DNA of 64,000 nt from Peptoclostridium sp965368085 (GTDB taxonomy: Bacteria; Bacillota; Clostridia; Peptostreptococcales; Peptostreptococcaceae), in NCBI GenBank assembly GCA_965368085.1, contig CBDULP010000007.1, forward strand, positions 1 to 64,000, read 5' to 3'. Numbering within the stretch: position 1 is the first letter of the stretch; each line of letters begins with the position of its first letter. Below the pieces are notes generated by a model, which saw nothing but the letters and a program-made list of their open reading frames with translations, did not search any database and was not told the origin of the DNA. Shown one piece after another: positions 8,408-17,663 of this stretch. The position numbers were made by a program, and so were the translations under genes.

Positions 8408-9100
8408 TCACTGCCACTCTTTATTTTCTTCCTCGAAAGGCACAACACCAATCACCTGTATTCCTAGATGTTTTTCAACATCATTCGGAGTCTTTATTGT
8501 GTTATCAAGATAATCGCTTAGAATTGCTATGAACATGCCGCCAATCAATCCCATAAATGTCGCAAACAGTATTATCAAGGCTCTTTTGGGATTCGCCGGC
8601 TCGAGAGGTACCTCCGCCGCGTCTATTACGTTGATATTTTGAATCCCCATTATCCTAGACACTTCTTGGGCAAACACCAAAGATATGTTATTTGCAATAT
8701 TAGCGGCCAGCTGAGGACTGCCGTTATCCACCACTATCTCCATCATTTCCGTTTGTTCAAGCAAGTTGACACTCACAAGCTTTCTAAACTCTCTAATTCC
8801 CATATTTATATTCAAATTCGCCATGACCTTCCTTAGAACCGTCTTCGACAATATGATTTTTTCATATGTGTTCACAAGCTTTTGATTGATTATGATATCG
8901 TCATACTCATAGTACGGTTCGTCTTGTTGCGCGGCCGGTCTTTTCACCATCAAAAGCGTACTGGCCTCATATTCAGGCTCCAGCACAAAAAAGCTCAATA
9001 CAAAACTTGCCACAAGGGCTATTAAAGTCATTACAAGTATTGTTCTTTTCCTGCTGTACAATATTTCAATATAATCCCTAAGTTCAATTTTTTCCTGCAT
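8408..9100 (-). CDS. Wzz-like chain-length/BY-kinase modulator protein (copy 2)
   Basis: Second modulator protein, about 230 residues from the ATG at 9100. It has two membrane segments (about 18-40 and 170-192), NQKLVNTY in the extracellular part and DNTIKTPNDVEKHLGIQVIG in the tail. It directly follows the BY-kinase gene, so it is the most likely activating partner of that kinase. I prefer 9100 because AAGGG precedes it and because the longer frame to 9160 would overlap the kinase gene by 38 bases. Confidence 0.85.
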   Translation of the reverse strand: MQEKIELRDYIEILYSRKRTILVMTLIALVASFVLSFFVLEPEYEASTLLMVKRPAAQQDEPYYEYDDIIINQKLVNTYEKIILSKTVLRKVMANLNINMGIREFRKLVSVNLLEQTEMMEIVVDNGSPQLAANIANNISLVFAQEVSRIMGIQNINVIDAAEVPLEPANPKRALIILFATFMGLIGGMFIAILSDYLDNTIKTPNDVEKHLGIQVIGVVPFEEENKEWQ

Positions 9101-9122
9101 ATCATCACCCTTATTCACAATA

Positions 9123-9860
9123 TTAAGAATTGCTTTTATGTTCGTTTTTAAAATTCCCAAAAATCCTGGCCAGTATCTTGGAATTCAACTTTTTCAAATT
9201 ACACTTCGAATTGCCACTATCTTGGCCCTTAAAATCATTAAGAACTATGCCCAATATATTTGCATTCACCTTATCCAGATTTCGCTTCGCCTTTTGAGCC
9301 ATTTCTGCCTCAACGTGTCCAGAGCCGCATACCAATATCACTCCGTCAGTATAAGCGGACATTACAGAAGCATCTGTAAACGAACCAATCGGCGGAGTAT
9401 CTATAACCACATAGTCGTAATCACTCTTTAATGTCTCTAAAAAACTCTCCATGCTTTTCAAACTAAGCATTTCAGAAGGGTTTGGTGGTATATGCCCTGC
9501 GATTATAACATCTACCGACCCCAGAATGTTTTTGACATAGCCCTCATATCCGGTTTTATCTTCCGAAAGCAGCATGTCAGCTATGCCTTTTCTGTTCATT
9601 ATGCCAAATATCCTGTGAACCGAGGGTTTCCTAAAATCACAGTCCACTACAACAACCTTGTTTCCCAGCAGTGATAGCGAGACCGCAATATTCGCAGCTA
9701 CAGTAGTCTTTCCCTCGCCTGATTTTGCGCTCGTTACAACTATGGTTTTCACTTTTTGATCCATGTTTTCAAACCTTATGCTTGTCCGTATGCTCCTGTA
9801 CGCCTCGGCAGCCGGAGACTTCGGATCATAGTATACTACTATATTATCCATATTACCCAT
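9123..9860 (-). CDS. Capsular/exopolysaccharide BY-family tyrosine kinase
   Basis: Bacterial tyrosine kinase of the CpsD/CapB/YwqD family. It has Walker A (SAKSGEGKTT), Walker A' (VVDCDFRKP) and Walker B (VVIDTPP) motifs and an N-terminal SPAAEAYRSIRTSIRF sequence for ring contacts. The kinase is separate from its membrane modulator, as usual in Firmicutes. The C-terminus (HKSNS) lacks the usual tyrosine cluster, so autophosphorylation sites may lie elsewhere or be few. The ATG at 9860 was chosen for the upstream GGAGGG. It is the first gene behind the promoter at 9909-9936. A matching PHP phosphatase lies at 20559-21338. Confidence 0.9.
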   Translation of the reverse strand: MGNMDNIVVYYDPKSPAAEAYRSIRTSIRFENMDQKVKTIVVTSAKSGEGKTTVAANIAVSLSLLGNKVVVVDCDFRKPSVHRIFGIMNRKGIADMLLSEDKTGYEGYVKNILGSVDVIIAGHIPPNPSEMLSLKSMESFLETLKSDYDYVVIDTPPIGSFTDASVMSAYTDGVILVCGSGHVEAEMAQKAKRNLDKVNANILGIVLNDFKGQDSGNSKCNLKKLNSKILARIFGNFKNEHKSNS

Positions 9861-9908
9861 ATCTGAACACTTCCCTCCACTTGTCAATCTAATTTTGTGT
9901 TATTTAAT

Positions 9909-9936
9909 ATTATACCTTCCCATAAAAAGGTATAAA
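9909..9936 (-). promoter_or_regulatory. Promoter with overlapping palindrome upstream of the BY-kinase
   Basis: On the minus strand TTTATA (9931-9936) and TATAAT (9909-9914) are 16 bases apart. A perfect inverted repeat, TATACCTT / AAGGTATA with eight bases between (9911-9934), covers the spacer and parts of both hexamers. That is a good position for a repressor operator; no known regulator is assigned. Confidence 0.5.
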
Positions 9937-9999
9937 CTTCTTTAATGAAAAACCGCCAGCCTTACTCCCTGCGATAAAAACTTCAACTCACAATGCCCC

Positions 10000-10779
10000 T
10001 CACCATTCTTTGCTTCCTCGATTCATATGCTCTATAGCGTCATAAAAACCCATTTCAGATTTATATATGCGGTATTTTCTGATTGCAAACTGCATGTTTA
10101 TGAAATAATGCAAGCTTTTGAATAAAGTTTTATGCAATACTCCCCTGTCGTAAAAATATTTTTCATTGTATCCTTTGAACCATGTCGATTCCTCCTGATT
10201 TACAATACCTATTTGGGCCGGATTCAAATATATTTTCAAGCCCTTTTTCAAGCAGTCCGCTATGAAAATTGTGTCTTCACCGCAACCGTATCTGGCTCCG
10301 CCTCCGAATAACAGAGAAAAATAGACATTAGCTCTTGCAACGCTTTCTCTTTTGAATGCAATCCTGCACGCCCCGTATCTCATGAAATTTGTAAAATTGA
10401 CACGGGCATGCGTCTTTATGTTTGAATAGTCTTTTCTGTTATTGTTCAGAGTGGGCAAATTGAATATTATAACATCGGCTTTTGGATTGTCCTCAAATGC
10501 ATCAAGCACTATTTTCTCATAGTCGTCGCAATATACCACATCGTCATCAGCAATTACGCATATATCGGCCCTTGCCCTCATCAACGCACTGTTTCTGCTA
10601 AGGCCTACCCCCCGTTCATCGAAAGAATACATGCTGATACTCTTGACGCCGTCTTCATATTCAACATATTCATTCTTATCACACTGGTTTATTATTATTG
10701 CGTCAGTTTTAATGTTCATTTTCCGGACAATAGAAAAATCAGATTGGTGCATAGTAGACGCCAAGACCTCCAAATTCAT
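10000..10779 (-). CDS. GT2-like glycosyltransferase
   Basis: A 259-residue protein with the DERGVGLSRN and IADDDVVY motifs of GT-A family 2 enzymes; ADDD is the metal-binding site. The usual N-terminal VSVIIPTYN segment is absent and replaced by a short divergent start. GCGEDTIFIADCLKKG near the C-terminal part corresponds to the catalytic ED region. The ATG at 10779 has GGAGG eight bases upstream and is preferred to the in-frame GTG at 10788. It ends the gene run that starts at 17565, with the BY-kinase promoter just beyond it. Confidence 0.75.
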   Translation of the reverse strand: MNLEVLASTMHQSDFSIVRKMNIKTDAIIINQCDKNEYVEYEDGVKSISMYSFDERGVGLSRNSALMRARADICVIADDDVVYCDDYEKIVLDAFEDNPKADVIIFNLPTLNNNRKDYSNIKTHARVNFTNFMRYGACRIAFKRESVARANVYFSLLFGGGARYGCGEDTIFIADCLKKGLKIYLNPAQIGIVNQEESTWFKGYNEKYFYDRGVLHKTLFKSLHYFINMQFAIRKYRIYKSEMGFYDAIEHMNRGSKEW

Positions 10780-10843
10780 AAAGCCCACCTCCTGTTATTG
10801 AAAAAGAACCCCTCCTAATACCGGCTCCAAAGCGCATGAATCT

Positions 10844-11845
10844 TTACGCCTTGCCATTTAGCAGCCGCATCACGGATTCGTGCAGCTGGTATGCCCGCCT
10901 GTACGCAGTCATGTTCATCATGGCAAGAGTTAGTCCCGCCTTGTCTTTCATAGAAAGTTCCCGGCATTTCAATGCATATTTAAGATTTCTCCTCACGTCA
11001 TTTTGAAGAGTCCTTATCGCCGCAGCAACATCAAGCGAACTGTTCGCTTTCGCTTCGCTCAACAGCCTATAACTTGATACCGCCGACCTTTGCCTGATTA
11101 CCGGAACCAGCTTCGGATATCTTTCCCTTACAATGTCCTCCATTTTTTCATGTGCCTCTACAAGAGACACTTTTTTGGAGTTAAACGGCTTTCTCGTGGC
11201 ACTGTTCTCATTGGCTACAACATGGTATTTGGGGATTTGTGAATAAACGATTTTTTCGCTGTCCATTATGCAGCGGCACAAAAACAGCATGTCCTCCCCT
11301 ATTGCAACAGCCTCATCGAAGCATATGCCGTTTGCTTTAAAAATTTCACTGCTGAATATTTTATTGAACACAGAGCAGTCAAAGCAAAAATCCTTCAGTT
11401 CCAGGCTCATCCTTATGGCCTCTTCCCGCTTCAATATTTGCGGCTTTGACTCCGGGTCCAAATCTGGGTCGGCATCATTGTTGAGATAATAGCCGCAGCC
11501 TGCCATGTCGGCTTTATTCCCTTCAAGCAAGCCAAGCAAAAATGAAAACATGTCCTTTTCAATCCAATCATCACCGTCTATGAACGCCATGTACTGCCCA
11601 TTCGACATTCTAATCCCTAGGTTGCGGGCCGCGGAAACTCCCTTGTTGTCCTGATGTAACACCCTTATACGGCTGTCCTTCAACACATATTCATCGCATA
11701 TTTTTCCACTTTCATCCGTTGAGCCGTCATCAATCAATATGATTTCCAGGTTCCTGTATGTCTGGTTGATGACGCTGTCAAGACACCTGCACAGGAACTT
11801 TTCGACATTGTATACAGGGATGATAATGCTAATCACAGGATCCAT
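10844..11845 (-). CDS. GT2-family glycosyltransferase (EpsJ/CpsI-like)
   Basis: Textbook GT2 start (ISIIIPVYNVEKFLCRCLDS), with IDDGSTDESG and FIDGDDWIE as donor and metal motifs. The C-terminal third (about residues 230-333) is a helical region that often follows in Gram-positive capsule enzymes. At 333 residues the length is normal. GAGGTG upstream supports the start. It probably adds one sugar of the polymer repeat; specificity unknown. Confidence 0.85.
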   Translation of the reverse strand: MDPVISIIIPVYNVEKFLCRCLDSVINQTYRNLEIILIDDGSTDESGKICDEYVLKDSRIRVLHQDNKGVSAARNLGIRMSNGQYMAFIDGDDWIEKDMFSFLLGLLEGNKADMAGCGYYLNNDADPDLDPESKPQILKREEAIRMSLELKDFCFDCSVFNKIFSSEIFKANGICFDEAVAIGEDMLFLCRCIMDSEKIVYSQIPKYHVVANENSATRKPFNSKKVSLVEAHEKMEDIVRERYPKLVPVIRQRSAVSSYRLLSEAKANSSLDVAAAIRTLQNDVRRNLKYALKCRELSMKDKAGLTLAMMNMTAYRRAYQLHESVMRLLNGKA

Positions 11846-11875
11846 AAAATCACCTCACAGATTCGCCTTCCAGCT

Positions 11876-13042
11876 CTACATTATATTAAAATGCTCCACA
11901 ATCTTTTTCGAAAACCCGCCCTCGACATTCTGATTGACTATCTCGTTTATCTCCATACGCCTATATGAATATTCATCCCTGGATTCCGCCATATCCTCCA
12001 CGAAGCTCTTGATGTCCTCGAATGATTCCATATGCCTTCCGGGCATATAGTCCAAAATATTTTCAACCATATATCCCGGCTTGTATTCACCCACATCATC
12101 TACAGTAAAAGCTATAGGCTTGTTAGTTAGCAAATAGTCCCAGGCAACTGACGAGATGTCTGTTATTAATGCATCCGATTCCGCTAGCAATGAATATAGT
12201 TGCACCCCTTTATCACTCAAATCCTCATTTGTAAGAAAAAGCATATTACTACTTGAATTGCTTTTTATGTTTTCCATGTTTTGCGCCGGGTGGAATTTAA
12301 TTATAAAAAGCATGTCGTTATCTTCTAAAATATTATTTAGCTCCTCAATCTGATTTTCTGTGGATATTATAGGTATCCCCGTCTGTGACGTCGTGTCCGT
12401 CTTGAAATGCTCATCTCCAATCATATGCGTTCTGTATGTCGGCATCCACACTATGCTCTTGTTGTATTTCCTGCCTGCTATCTTTTCCAACGCATCGCTT
12501 TTCATAAACAGCAAATCATTCCTCGGACATCCCATGGGAAGCAACTGCTCCGCCGTGCATTTGCCTCCATCCACATATACATTTTTGAAATTGTCACTGT
12601 TATACATTACATAGTCAAAATTGTCACCAAGGCGGCAATATGCATTTTTAGGACCTGAACCATGCCACAAGTTTACAAACACCTCGCCCTTATTTGGCTT
12701 GTAAGGCGGCCTTCTGTGAGAATAGAATGCAAACTTTGCAACAGCTATATAGTAGTAATATACTATTTTCTCAGCCCAATTGAGCATAACCTTCTCGTCC
12801 TCTGAATCCACTTTTATGAACTTTACTCTATCTCCGAATCTCCCTTTGAAATCAGAAGGATTCTCCACCAGCCAAATCATCTTATACTTTTTGTCCAGGC
12901 CCTGGCTCATCATATAGTCGAACAATGCCCTTGAATTGTCGCAAAAGTCGGTATGGCTCTCAAAAATAATAACATTTCTAATAGGCATCAGTTTCATAAG
13001 CGGCTTAAGCAACTTTCTCAATATCATTTCTATAATGTTCAT
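11876..13042 (-). CDS. CDP-glycerol/polyol phosphotransferase (TagF/TagB-like)
   Basis: This 388-residue protein matches the CDP-glycerol glycerophosphotransferase family. FVNLWHGSGPK is the catalytic histidine region, MPTYR and FHPAQ follow, and the C-terminal ITDISSVAWDYLLTNKPIAF is the second signature. The enzyme transfers a polyol phosphate (glycerol or ribitol phosphate) from a CDP donor to a glycan. With the cytidylyltransferase at 15684-16397, this argues that the polymer has polyol-phosphate groups. The ATG at 13042 is two bases after the flippase stop and has GGAG in the preceding codons; an ATG at 13048 is also in frame. It is shorter than full-length TagF, so single-unit transfer (TagB-like) is possible. 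Confidence 0.85.
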   Translation of the reverse strand: MNIIEMILRKLLKPLMKLMPIRNVIIFESHTDFCDNSRALFDYMMSQGLDKKYKMIWLVENPSDFKGRFGDRVKFIKVDSEDEKVMLNWAEKIVYYYYIAVAKFAFYSHRRPPYKPNKGEVFVNLWHGSGPKNAYCRLGDNFDYVMYNSDNFKNVYVDGGKCTAEQLLPMGCPRNDLLFMKSDALEKIAGRKYNKSIVWMPTYRTHMIGDEHFKTDTTSQTGIPIISTENQIEELNNILEDNDMLFIIKFHPAQNMENIKSNSSSNMLFLTNEDLSDKGVQLYSLLAESDALITDISSVAWDYLLTNKPIAFTVDDVGEYKPGYMVENILDYMPGRHMESFEDIKSFVEDMAESRDEYSYRRMEINEIVNQNVEGGFSKKIVEHFNIM

Positions 13043-13044
13043 AA

Positions 13045-14571
13045 TCATTCTCCTTTCATAAATATTTTTTTTACAGGCCTAATAAGCAGCCCCTTTTCAA
13101 AATCATTCATACCTTTTGTCCAGGCGATCCGCATGAATATGCACGAGAAAATCACAGCTTTGAAAAACAAACTGCCCAGGCTCTCTACCAGCGGAATCAG
13201 ACTGTGCATAGAACATATCATAAAACTCACAACCGCAGGTATGGAAAGCTCTCCTATATTGGCCCAGTAGCGGCGAATGTCCAATCCAGCCTTTCTTCTG
13301 TAATAGATATTCATTGTTATTATCTGTCCGCAAACGCAGGCCAGACTGGTTGCGACAGCGCACCCGATCGCGCCATATGGCTTTACAAGAGCAACGCTGA
13401 GAGCCACGTTGAGCACCGCTATAAAAAGATAAACCACAGACCTGAACGCATGCATATTTTTTGCCTGGATTATGCTGATGCCCAGATTCTGACTGAGAGG
13501 GACTATTGACGGAACCATTATGAGCAGTACCACATAATAGGCTTCCTCATAGCCGTCGCCGGCCCATATGGAGATAAACTCCCTTCCAAACAGAGCAAAG
13601 CCGCACAGCACAAATGAGAGCACCAAAAACTGAATCCTGCCCACCTTTATAAAGGTATCCGAAAGCTGGCGGCCCTGCGCGTCTTTTACATCCAGTTCCA
13701 CAATTCTGGGCAGAAACACCCCTGATATGGAGGTTGATATTTTCACATAGTAATTGACGAACTGGTACCCTATGGTATATACTGCCACCGCCGCGGTTCC
13801 GGCATATATTCCAAGGATAAGCTGATCTGTCGCCCAGTACAGGCGGTCGATTATTATATTCAGAAATACAAAGAACGAATATGCCCCTATGCCCTTTAGC
13901 AAAGGCATGTCAAATTTCGAAACCGATATCCTCTTGTTCATGACTTTATAAAAATATACGGCATTAAACAGATTGAATAAGGTCCCTATAATTGAAGCCG
14001 CCAGCAATACGCCCACAGACTTGAATCCAAACATCAATATTGTAACCATTATTATCGGGTTGAGGCATATTCTTGCAATATTTGCAGCCTTCAGGAACAT
14101 GAATTTCTCATATGCCTGAAGTATCCCAGCGAACACTCCAAGAGGGAATGAAATCGATATATTTATTACCGCTATGACCATGAGCGTCTTTGCTGTATCA
14201 AGCTCCCTAGGCGTAAGCGATGCCGAGAAAATATTGTCTATATTCAGTATTAAGAAAACTCCTATAATAAAGGCTATGAGTCCTATTATTGAATACATTA
14301 CAAAGAACATAAAATACAGGGATTTTTCTTTTTCAAAATTATTTTCTGCTCGATATTTCGCCGTATACTTCACTATGGCGTTTTCAAATCCAAAATCCAG
14401 CACTGTCAGATTCGCTACAACCGAGTTGACAAGTGAAAACAGCCCGTATTCCGCCTGACCCAGCTTTCGGAGCATGAAAGGGGTATATATAAGGGATATT
14501 GCAACGCTCAAAAATAAAGCACCATATGAAAGCACCACGCCTATTTTTCTTTCACTTTTTCTTTTTTCCAT
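13045..14571 (-). CDS. Wzx-type polysaccharide flippase (MOP superfamily)
   Basis: About 14 hydrophobic segments over 508 residues. The N-terminal YGALFLSVAISLIYTPFMLRKLGQAEYGLF is characteristic of the polysaccharide transporter branch of the MOP exporters. It would move the lipid-linked repeat unit across the membrane before polymerisation by the protein at 4189-5442. I take the second ATG (14571), six bases after an AGAAG stretch; the ATG at 14577 is the alternative. The site is weak, so the start is uncertain by two codons. Confidence 0.88.
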   Translation of the reverse strand: MEKRKSERKIGVVLSYGALFLSVAISLIYTPFMLRKLGQAEYGLFSLVNSVVANLTVLDFGFENAIVKYTAKYRAENNFEKEKSLYFMFFVMYSIIGLIAFIIGVFLILNIDNIFSASLTPRELDTAKTLMVIAVINISISFPLGVFAGILQAYEKFMFLKAANIARICLNPIIMVTILMFGFKSVGVLLAASIIGTLFNLFNAVYFYKVMNKRISVSKFDMPLLKGIGAYSFFVFLNIIIDRLYWATDQLILGIYAGTAAVAVYTIGYQFVNYYVKISTSISGVFLPRIVELDVKDAQGRQLSDTFIKVGRIQFLVLSFVLCGFALFGREFISIWAGDGYEEAYYVVLLIMVPSIVPLSQNLGISIIQAKNMHAFRSVVYLFIAVLNVALSVALVKPYGAIGCAVATSLACVCGQIITMNIYYRRKAGLDIRRYWANIGELSIPAVVSFMICSMHSLIPLVESLGSLFFKAVIFSCIFMRIAWTKGMNDFEKGLLIRPVKKIFMKGE

Positions 14572-14594
14572 AAGCATCTTCTTTCGATATTTAT

Positions 14595-15644
14595 TTATAA
14601 GACCTCTTTTGCAATTCTTATCGTCTTTGAAATTCCCCGTCCCATATGTGTCGCAGCTCTCCAGCCCAGCATTTCAAGCTTGGTGCTGTCGAGCACCTGC
14701 CGCTTAACCGGCGTAAAACCGCTTTTTTCAAGCTCGCCAGGCTCCGACATGACTACATTCCTGCCTGCGCACTTTGCAACCATTCCGGCCATGTCCCTTA
14801 TAGATACGATAGAATCCTTGTCCGATACGTTATATGCATTGCAGCACTCGCCCAAAAGCATTATCGTCAGTATTGCAGCCGCCGCATCCACAACATAGCA
14901 GTACCCTCTGACCTGAGTTCCCGCACTTTTCATGACCACGTTTTTTCCTGCCAAAGCAATTCTTATAAATGCAGCAATGGCTCTGCTGTCATTACCACTC
15001 ATTGTAGGCCCGTACACGTGGCTCGGGCGCGCCACAACGACATCCAAACCATACTGACTTGCGTAGCTGACGCACAGCGTTTCAGCTGCGCGCTTGCTGC
15101 TGGGATAGCACGAGCGCACATCCATGGGGTTGACATAGCCGCTGCACTCTTCTGAAAACAGCTCCTGCCCATCCATTTCTCCATATACCTCACCCGAGGA
15201 TATGCATAGGACTCGCTCGCTGCCTTTTTCCCTTGCAAACTTCAAAACATTATCCATCCCGTAAAAATTCGACATCATTGTCCCGACCGGATCACTGGCA
15301 AATGCAACCGGATGCGCATTGCTGGCGCCGTGAATCACGTAATCAACATGACCGTCCACTCCTATTTCACTGCAGACATCCTGCTGCACAAAAACAAATC
15401 GCCTAGAATCCATATATGAAAAAAAGCGCTTAGCGGCAACCTTCCTGTCCCTTCCAAGCGCATATACAGTTATATCGTCACCAAAATGCATGTTCCTGTA
15501 CATAAGCAAATCCACTACACAAGAGCATACTAGCCCGCAAGCTCCCGTTATTAATACGCTCTTGCCTTTAAGCCTTCCCCACGGAAGGCTGCAGCGGCTC
15601 GCTCCATCCAGATCATCCATATAAATAGAGCTTTTCACTAACAA
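14595..15644 (-). CDS. Extended SDR (NAD-dependent epimerase/dehydratase)
   Basis: This 349-residue protein has a Rossmann fold at about residues 28-60 (LITGACGLVC), ISSGEVYG near 150, and a YPSSK catalytic Tyr-Lys pair near 180. The nucleotide-binding motif reads G-x-x-G-x-x-C, so the third glycine of the usual G-x-x-G-x-x-G is a cysteine. It is next to the IspD-like cytidylyltransferase. A cytidylyltransferase plus SDR pair recalls CDP-ribitol synthesis, but it could equally be a UDP- or dTDP-sugar enzyme. The start is a TTG with GGTGAG upstream; an ATG at codon 9 has no visible binding site. Confidence 0.7.
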   Translation of the reverse strand: MLVKSSIYMDDLDGASRCSLPWGRLKGKSVLITGACGLVCSCVVDLLMYRNMHFGDDITVYALGRDRKVAAKRFFSYMDSRRFVFVQQDVCSEIGVDGHVDYVIHGASNAHPVAFASDPVGTMMSNFYGMDNVLKFAREKGSERVLCISSGEVYGEMDGQELFSEECSGYVNPMDVRSCYPSSKRAAETLCVSYASQYGLDVVVARPSHVYGPTMSGNDSRAIAAFIRIALAGKNVVMKSAGTQVRGYCYVVDAAAAILTIMLLGECCNAYNVSDKDSIVSIRDMAGMVAKCAGRNVVMSEPGELEKSGFTPVKRQVLDSTKLEMLGWRAATHMGRGISKTIRIAKEVL

Positions 15645-15683
15645 TTCATACTCACCACTTCATCCATAATTATTTTTTCACAA

Positions 15684-16397
15684 CTATCGTTCATATCTTG
15701 CAGACTTCAACAGTGCCTCGAATATTTCCAAATCGTCCATGGTTGTAATTTTCAGGTTCTTTTCAGAACCGGCAGAAAAATAAACCACCTCGCCCAGAAC
15801 GGCCATGAGGTCGCACGAAGCCGCCATATTGCTAATCCCTCGCTTTGCCGCCTCTTCGTGGGCCCACACAAGCTTGGATAGCTTGTAAGCCTGGGGCGTC
15901 TGAGTTCTGAGTAGCTGCTCCCTTGGGATTGTATCTATGGACGAGCTCTTGTCTTCCGGCTCTTCGCACTTGAACACGACTTCAACGCAAGGTATTGCGG
16001 CCACGGCATTGCCATAAAGATTGTACTTGAACAAACAGTCAGATATGATGTCAGACGACACCATGGGCCTGTTGCCGTCATGTACAATCACAGTATCATC
16101 GGGGCCGCATTCCTCTTTGAGCTTCCAAAGGCCTCTTTTTATCGATTCCTGCCCCGTACTGCCTCCAGACACAATCCATTTCAGCTTGCTTATTCCAAAC
16201 TGATTTGCATATGCCCTTAGTATGTCATGCCATCCGTCAAGGCACACGACGACAATCGCATCTATTCCGGGATGACGCTGGAAAGCCTCCAGCGTGTATA
16301 TGATTATAGGCTTGTTGTCCACATGCAAAAACTGCTTGGGAATGTACTGGTGCATCCTTGTGCCGATACCGGCAGCGGTAATGATTGCAGCATTCAT
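15684..16397 (-). CDS. IspD/TarI-family cytidylyltransferase
   Basis: This 237-residue protein carries the family's signatures: AAGIGTRMHQYIPKQF for CTP binding near the start, VHDGNRPMV in the middle, and RTQTPQ towards the end. It makes a CDP-activated compound from CTP and a polyol phosphate: ribitol 5-phosphate for TarI, or methylerythritol 4-phosphate for IspD. The polymer-locus setting and the CDP-polyol phosphotransferase nearby favour a TarI-type role. The ATG at 16397 has a GGGGGG site six bases upstream, so I reject the frame extension to 16421. Confidence 0.8.
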   Translation of the reverse strand: MNAAIITAAGIGTRMHQYIPKQFLHVDNKPIIIYTLEAFQRHPGIDAIVVVCLDGWHDILRAYANQFGISKLKWIVSGGSTGQESIKRGLWKLKEECGPDDTVIVHDGNRPMVSSDIISDCLFKYNLYGNAVAAIPCVEVVFKCEEPEDKSSSIDTIPREQLLRTQTPQAYKLSKLVWAHEEAAKRGISNMAASCDLMAVLGEVVYFSAGSEKNLKITTMDDLEIFEALLKSARYER

Positions 16398-16467
16398 GTT
16401 CTTCCCCCCTCTATTTGACATTTATCATTTACATTATTTGTTTTTTTATACCCTGTTTCTGTTTAAA

Positions 16468-17565
16468 TTAATCCCCTGTCACCATGTCTTTGTTCTGTAT
16501 GAACCCCTCGCTGTTGAGCTCGTCAAGATCTTTTTTCCTGTACCTTACGGCATCTAGATACCTGCAGCATACATACTCATATTCCGTTTTGAGGCTCTCT
16601 ATCTCGAAAGGCTCGTCGCCAAACATAAAATGCCTTATTATGGCCTCGCATTCATTGAAGCGCAGCTGCGACCTGACCTGCGAAAGGCTCGTGAATCTCG
16701 GTATGACGTTGAAGCACACAAGCCCTTTTTCAGTTATCTTGCACTGGAAATTGCAGGGTCCTATTAGCCCCTCGTCTGCAAGGTGACCTGCCATTTTTTG
16801 AGCCATAAGCCTGACCCTTCGGCTCCTGAACGGGAATATCTGCATGCTCATGCCAAATTTCAGCGAATTCCTGCTTATGAACGTTCCAAATGCCTCTCCC
16901 TTTTTCGATATGAGAACCTGTATGGATATGTCGTCCCTTTTTATTATGTTGTCTCCCGAAAGCAGATGCTCTGGCCTTATGTCTTTTTTATCCATGTTCC
17001 AGCTCGCCGGCACCAGATACTCCTGAAATACATGGTCTGCCTTGTGTTCAAACCTTTCAAGCTCATTCATATTAAATATTATTTTAGGCCTTATAGAGCC
17101 GTCTTCAACAGCTGGCTTTGCCAATATCGGAAACCCCTTCTCCTCAATAAGCCTTTCCACATCCTCGTAGTCCACTGTCATTGCAAAAGGGCATTCCCTT
17201 TCGCTGAAAAACTCATAGCTTCTTTTCTTGCGTCTGCATATTTCAACCGCATCCTCTGTTCCAACAAGCACAAGAGGCCTTGCGCCCAATGCGCCCTTCA
17301 ACTGCGAAAGTTTTGGAATTTCAACGTCGGTTCCCGGTATTACCATGCCTATGTTTTCCCTTTTGCATATACTTAGTATTTCGTCCAGATATGAATCCTC
17401 ATGCGCGCCAGGGACAATATACGATTTGTCACAAGCGAAAAATCCCGGATTGAAGCTTTCCATGTCCGTTCCTATTATCTCTATGTCAAGCTTTGACATT
17501 CTCAAGGAGTTTAAAATCGCAACCCCTATCTTGCTTCCTATTCCCGTTATGAGTATCTTTTCCAT
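16468..17565 (-). CDS. ATP-grasp domain protein (CarB-like)
   Basis: A 365-residue protein with an N-terminal Rossmann-like domain (LITGIGSKIGVAIL), an IPGTDVEIPKLS stretch, and a central ATP-grasp fold with GFPILAKPAVEDGS as the nucleotide-binding lysine region and CNFQCKITEKG in the last part. Such proteins join a carboxylate to an amine or similar nucleophile. In polymer loci they often attach an amino acid or modify a sugar acid. It is the first gene behind the promoter at 17633-17661 and has GGGAGG before the ATG. The substrate is unknown. Confidence 0.75.
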   Translation of the reverse strand: MEKILITGIGSKIGVAILNSLRMSKLDIEIIGTDMESFNPGFFACDKSYIVPGAHEDSYLDEILSICKRENIGMVIPGTDVEIPKLSQLKGALGARPLVLVGTEDAVEICRRKKRSYEFFSERECPFAMTVDYEDVERLIEEKGFPILAKPAVEDGSIRPKIIFNMNELERFEHKADHVFQEYLVPASWNMDKKDIRPEHLLSGDNIIKRDDISIQVLISKKGEAFGTFISRNSLKFGMSMQIFPFRSRRVRLMAQKMAGHLADEGLIGPCNFQCKITEKGLVCFNVIPRFTSLSQVRSQLRFNECEAIIRHFMFGDEPFEIESLKTEYEYVCCRYLDAVRYRKKDLDELNSEGFIQNKDMVTGD

Positions 17566-17632
17566 ATTATCTGCCTCCCTGCAAGCTCCTCTTTATTTTT
17601 TATATGCTCTATTTATACCCACAAGAAATTGT

Positions 17633-17661
17633 ATAGTAATTTAAAATTTAAATTAATTCAA
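17633..17661 (-). promoter_or_regulatory. Promoter of the transcript starting with the ATP-grasp gene
   Basis: On the minus strand TTGAAT (17656-17661) and TACTAT (17633-17638) are 17 bases apart in very AT-rich DNA. It begins immediately after the galE terminator hairpin, so a new transcript starts here. It could run down to the GT2-like gene at 10000 through short or overlapping junctions. Confidence 0.5.
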
Positions 17662-17663
17662 AA

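Noticed and set aside
8274..8417. N-terminal extension of the GT2 gene to the GTG at 8417
   Set aside because: The 48 extra residues come before the first strand of the GT2 fold and look non-conserved; the ATG at 8273 fits the family start.
14646..15155. A 169-codon open frame on the plus strand
   Set aside because: It is a shadow of the SDR gene; composition is unlike a protein and no ribosome binding site is present.
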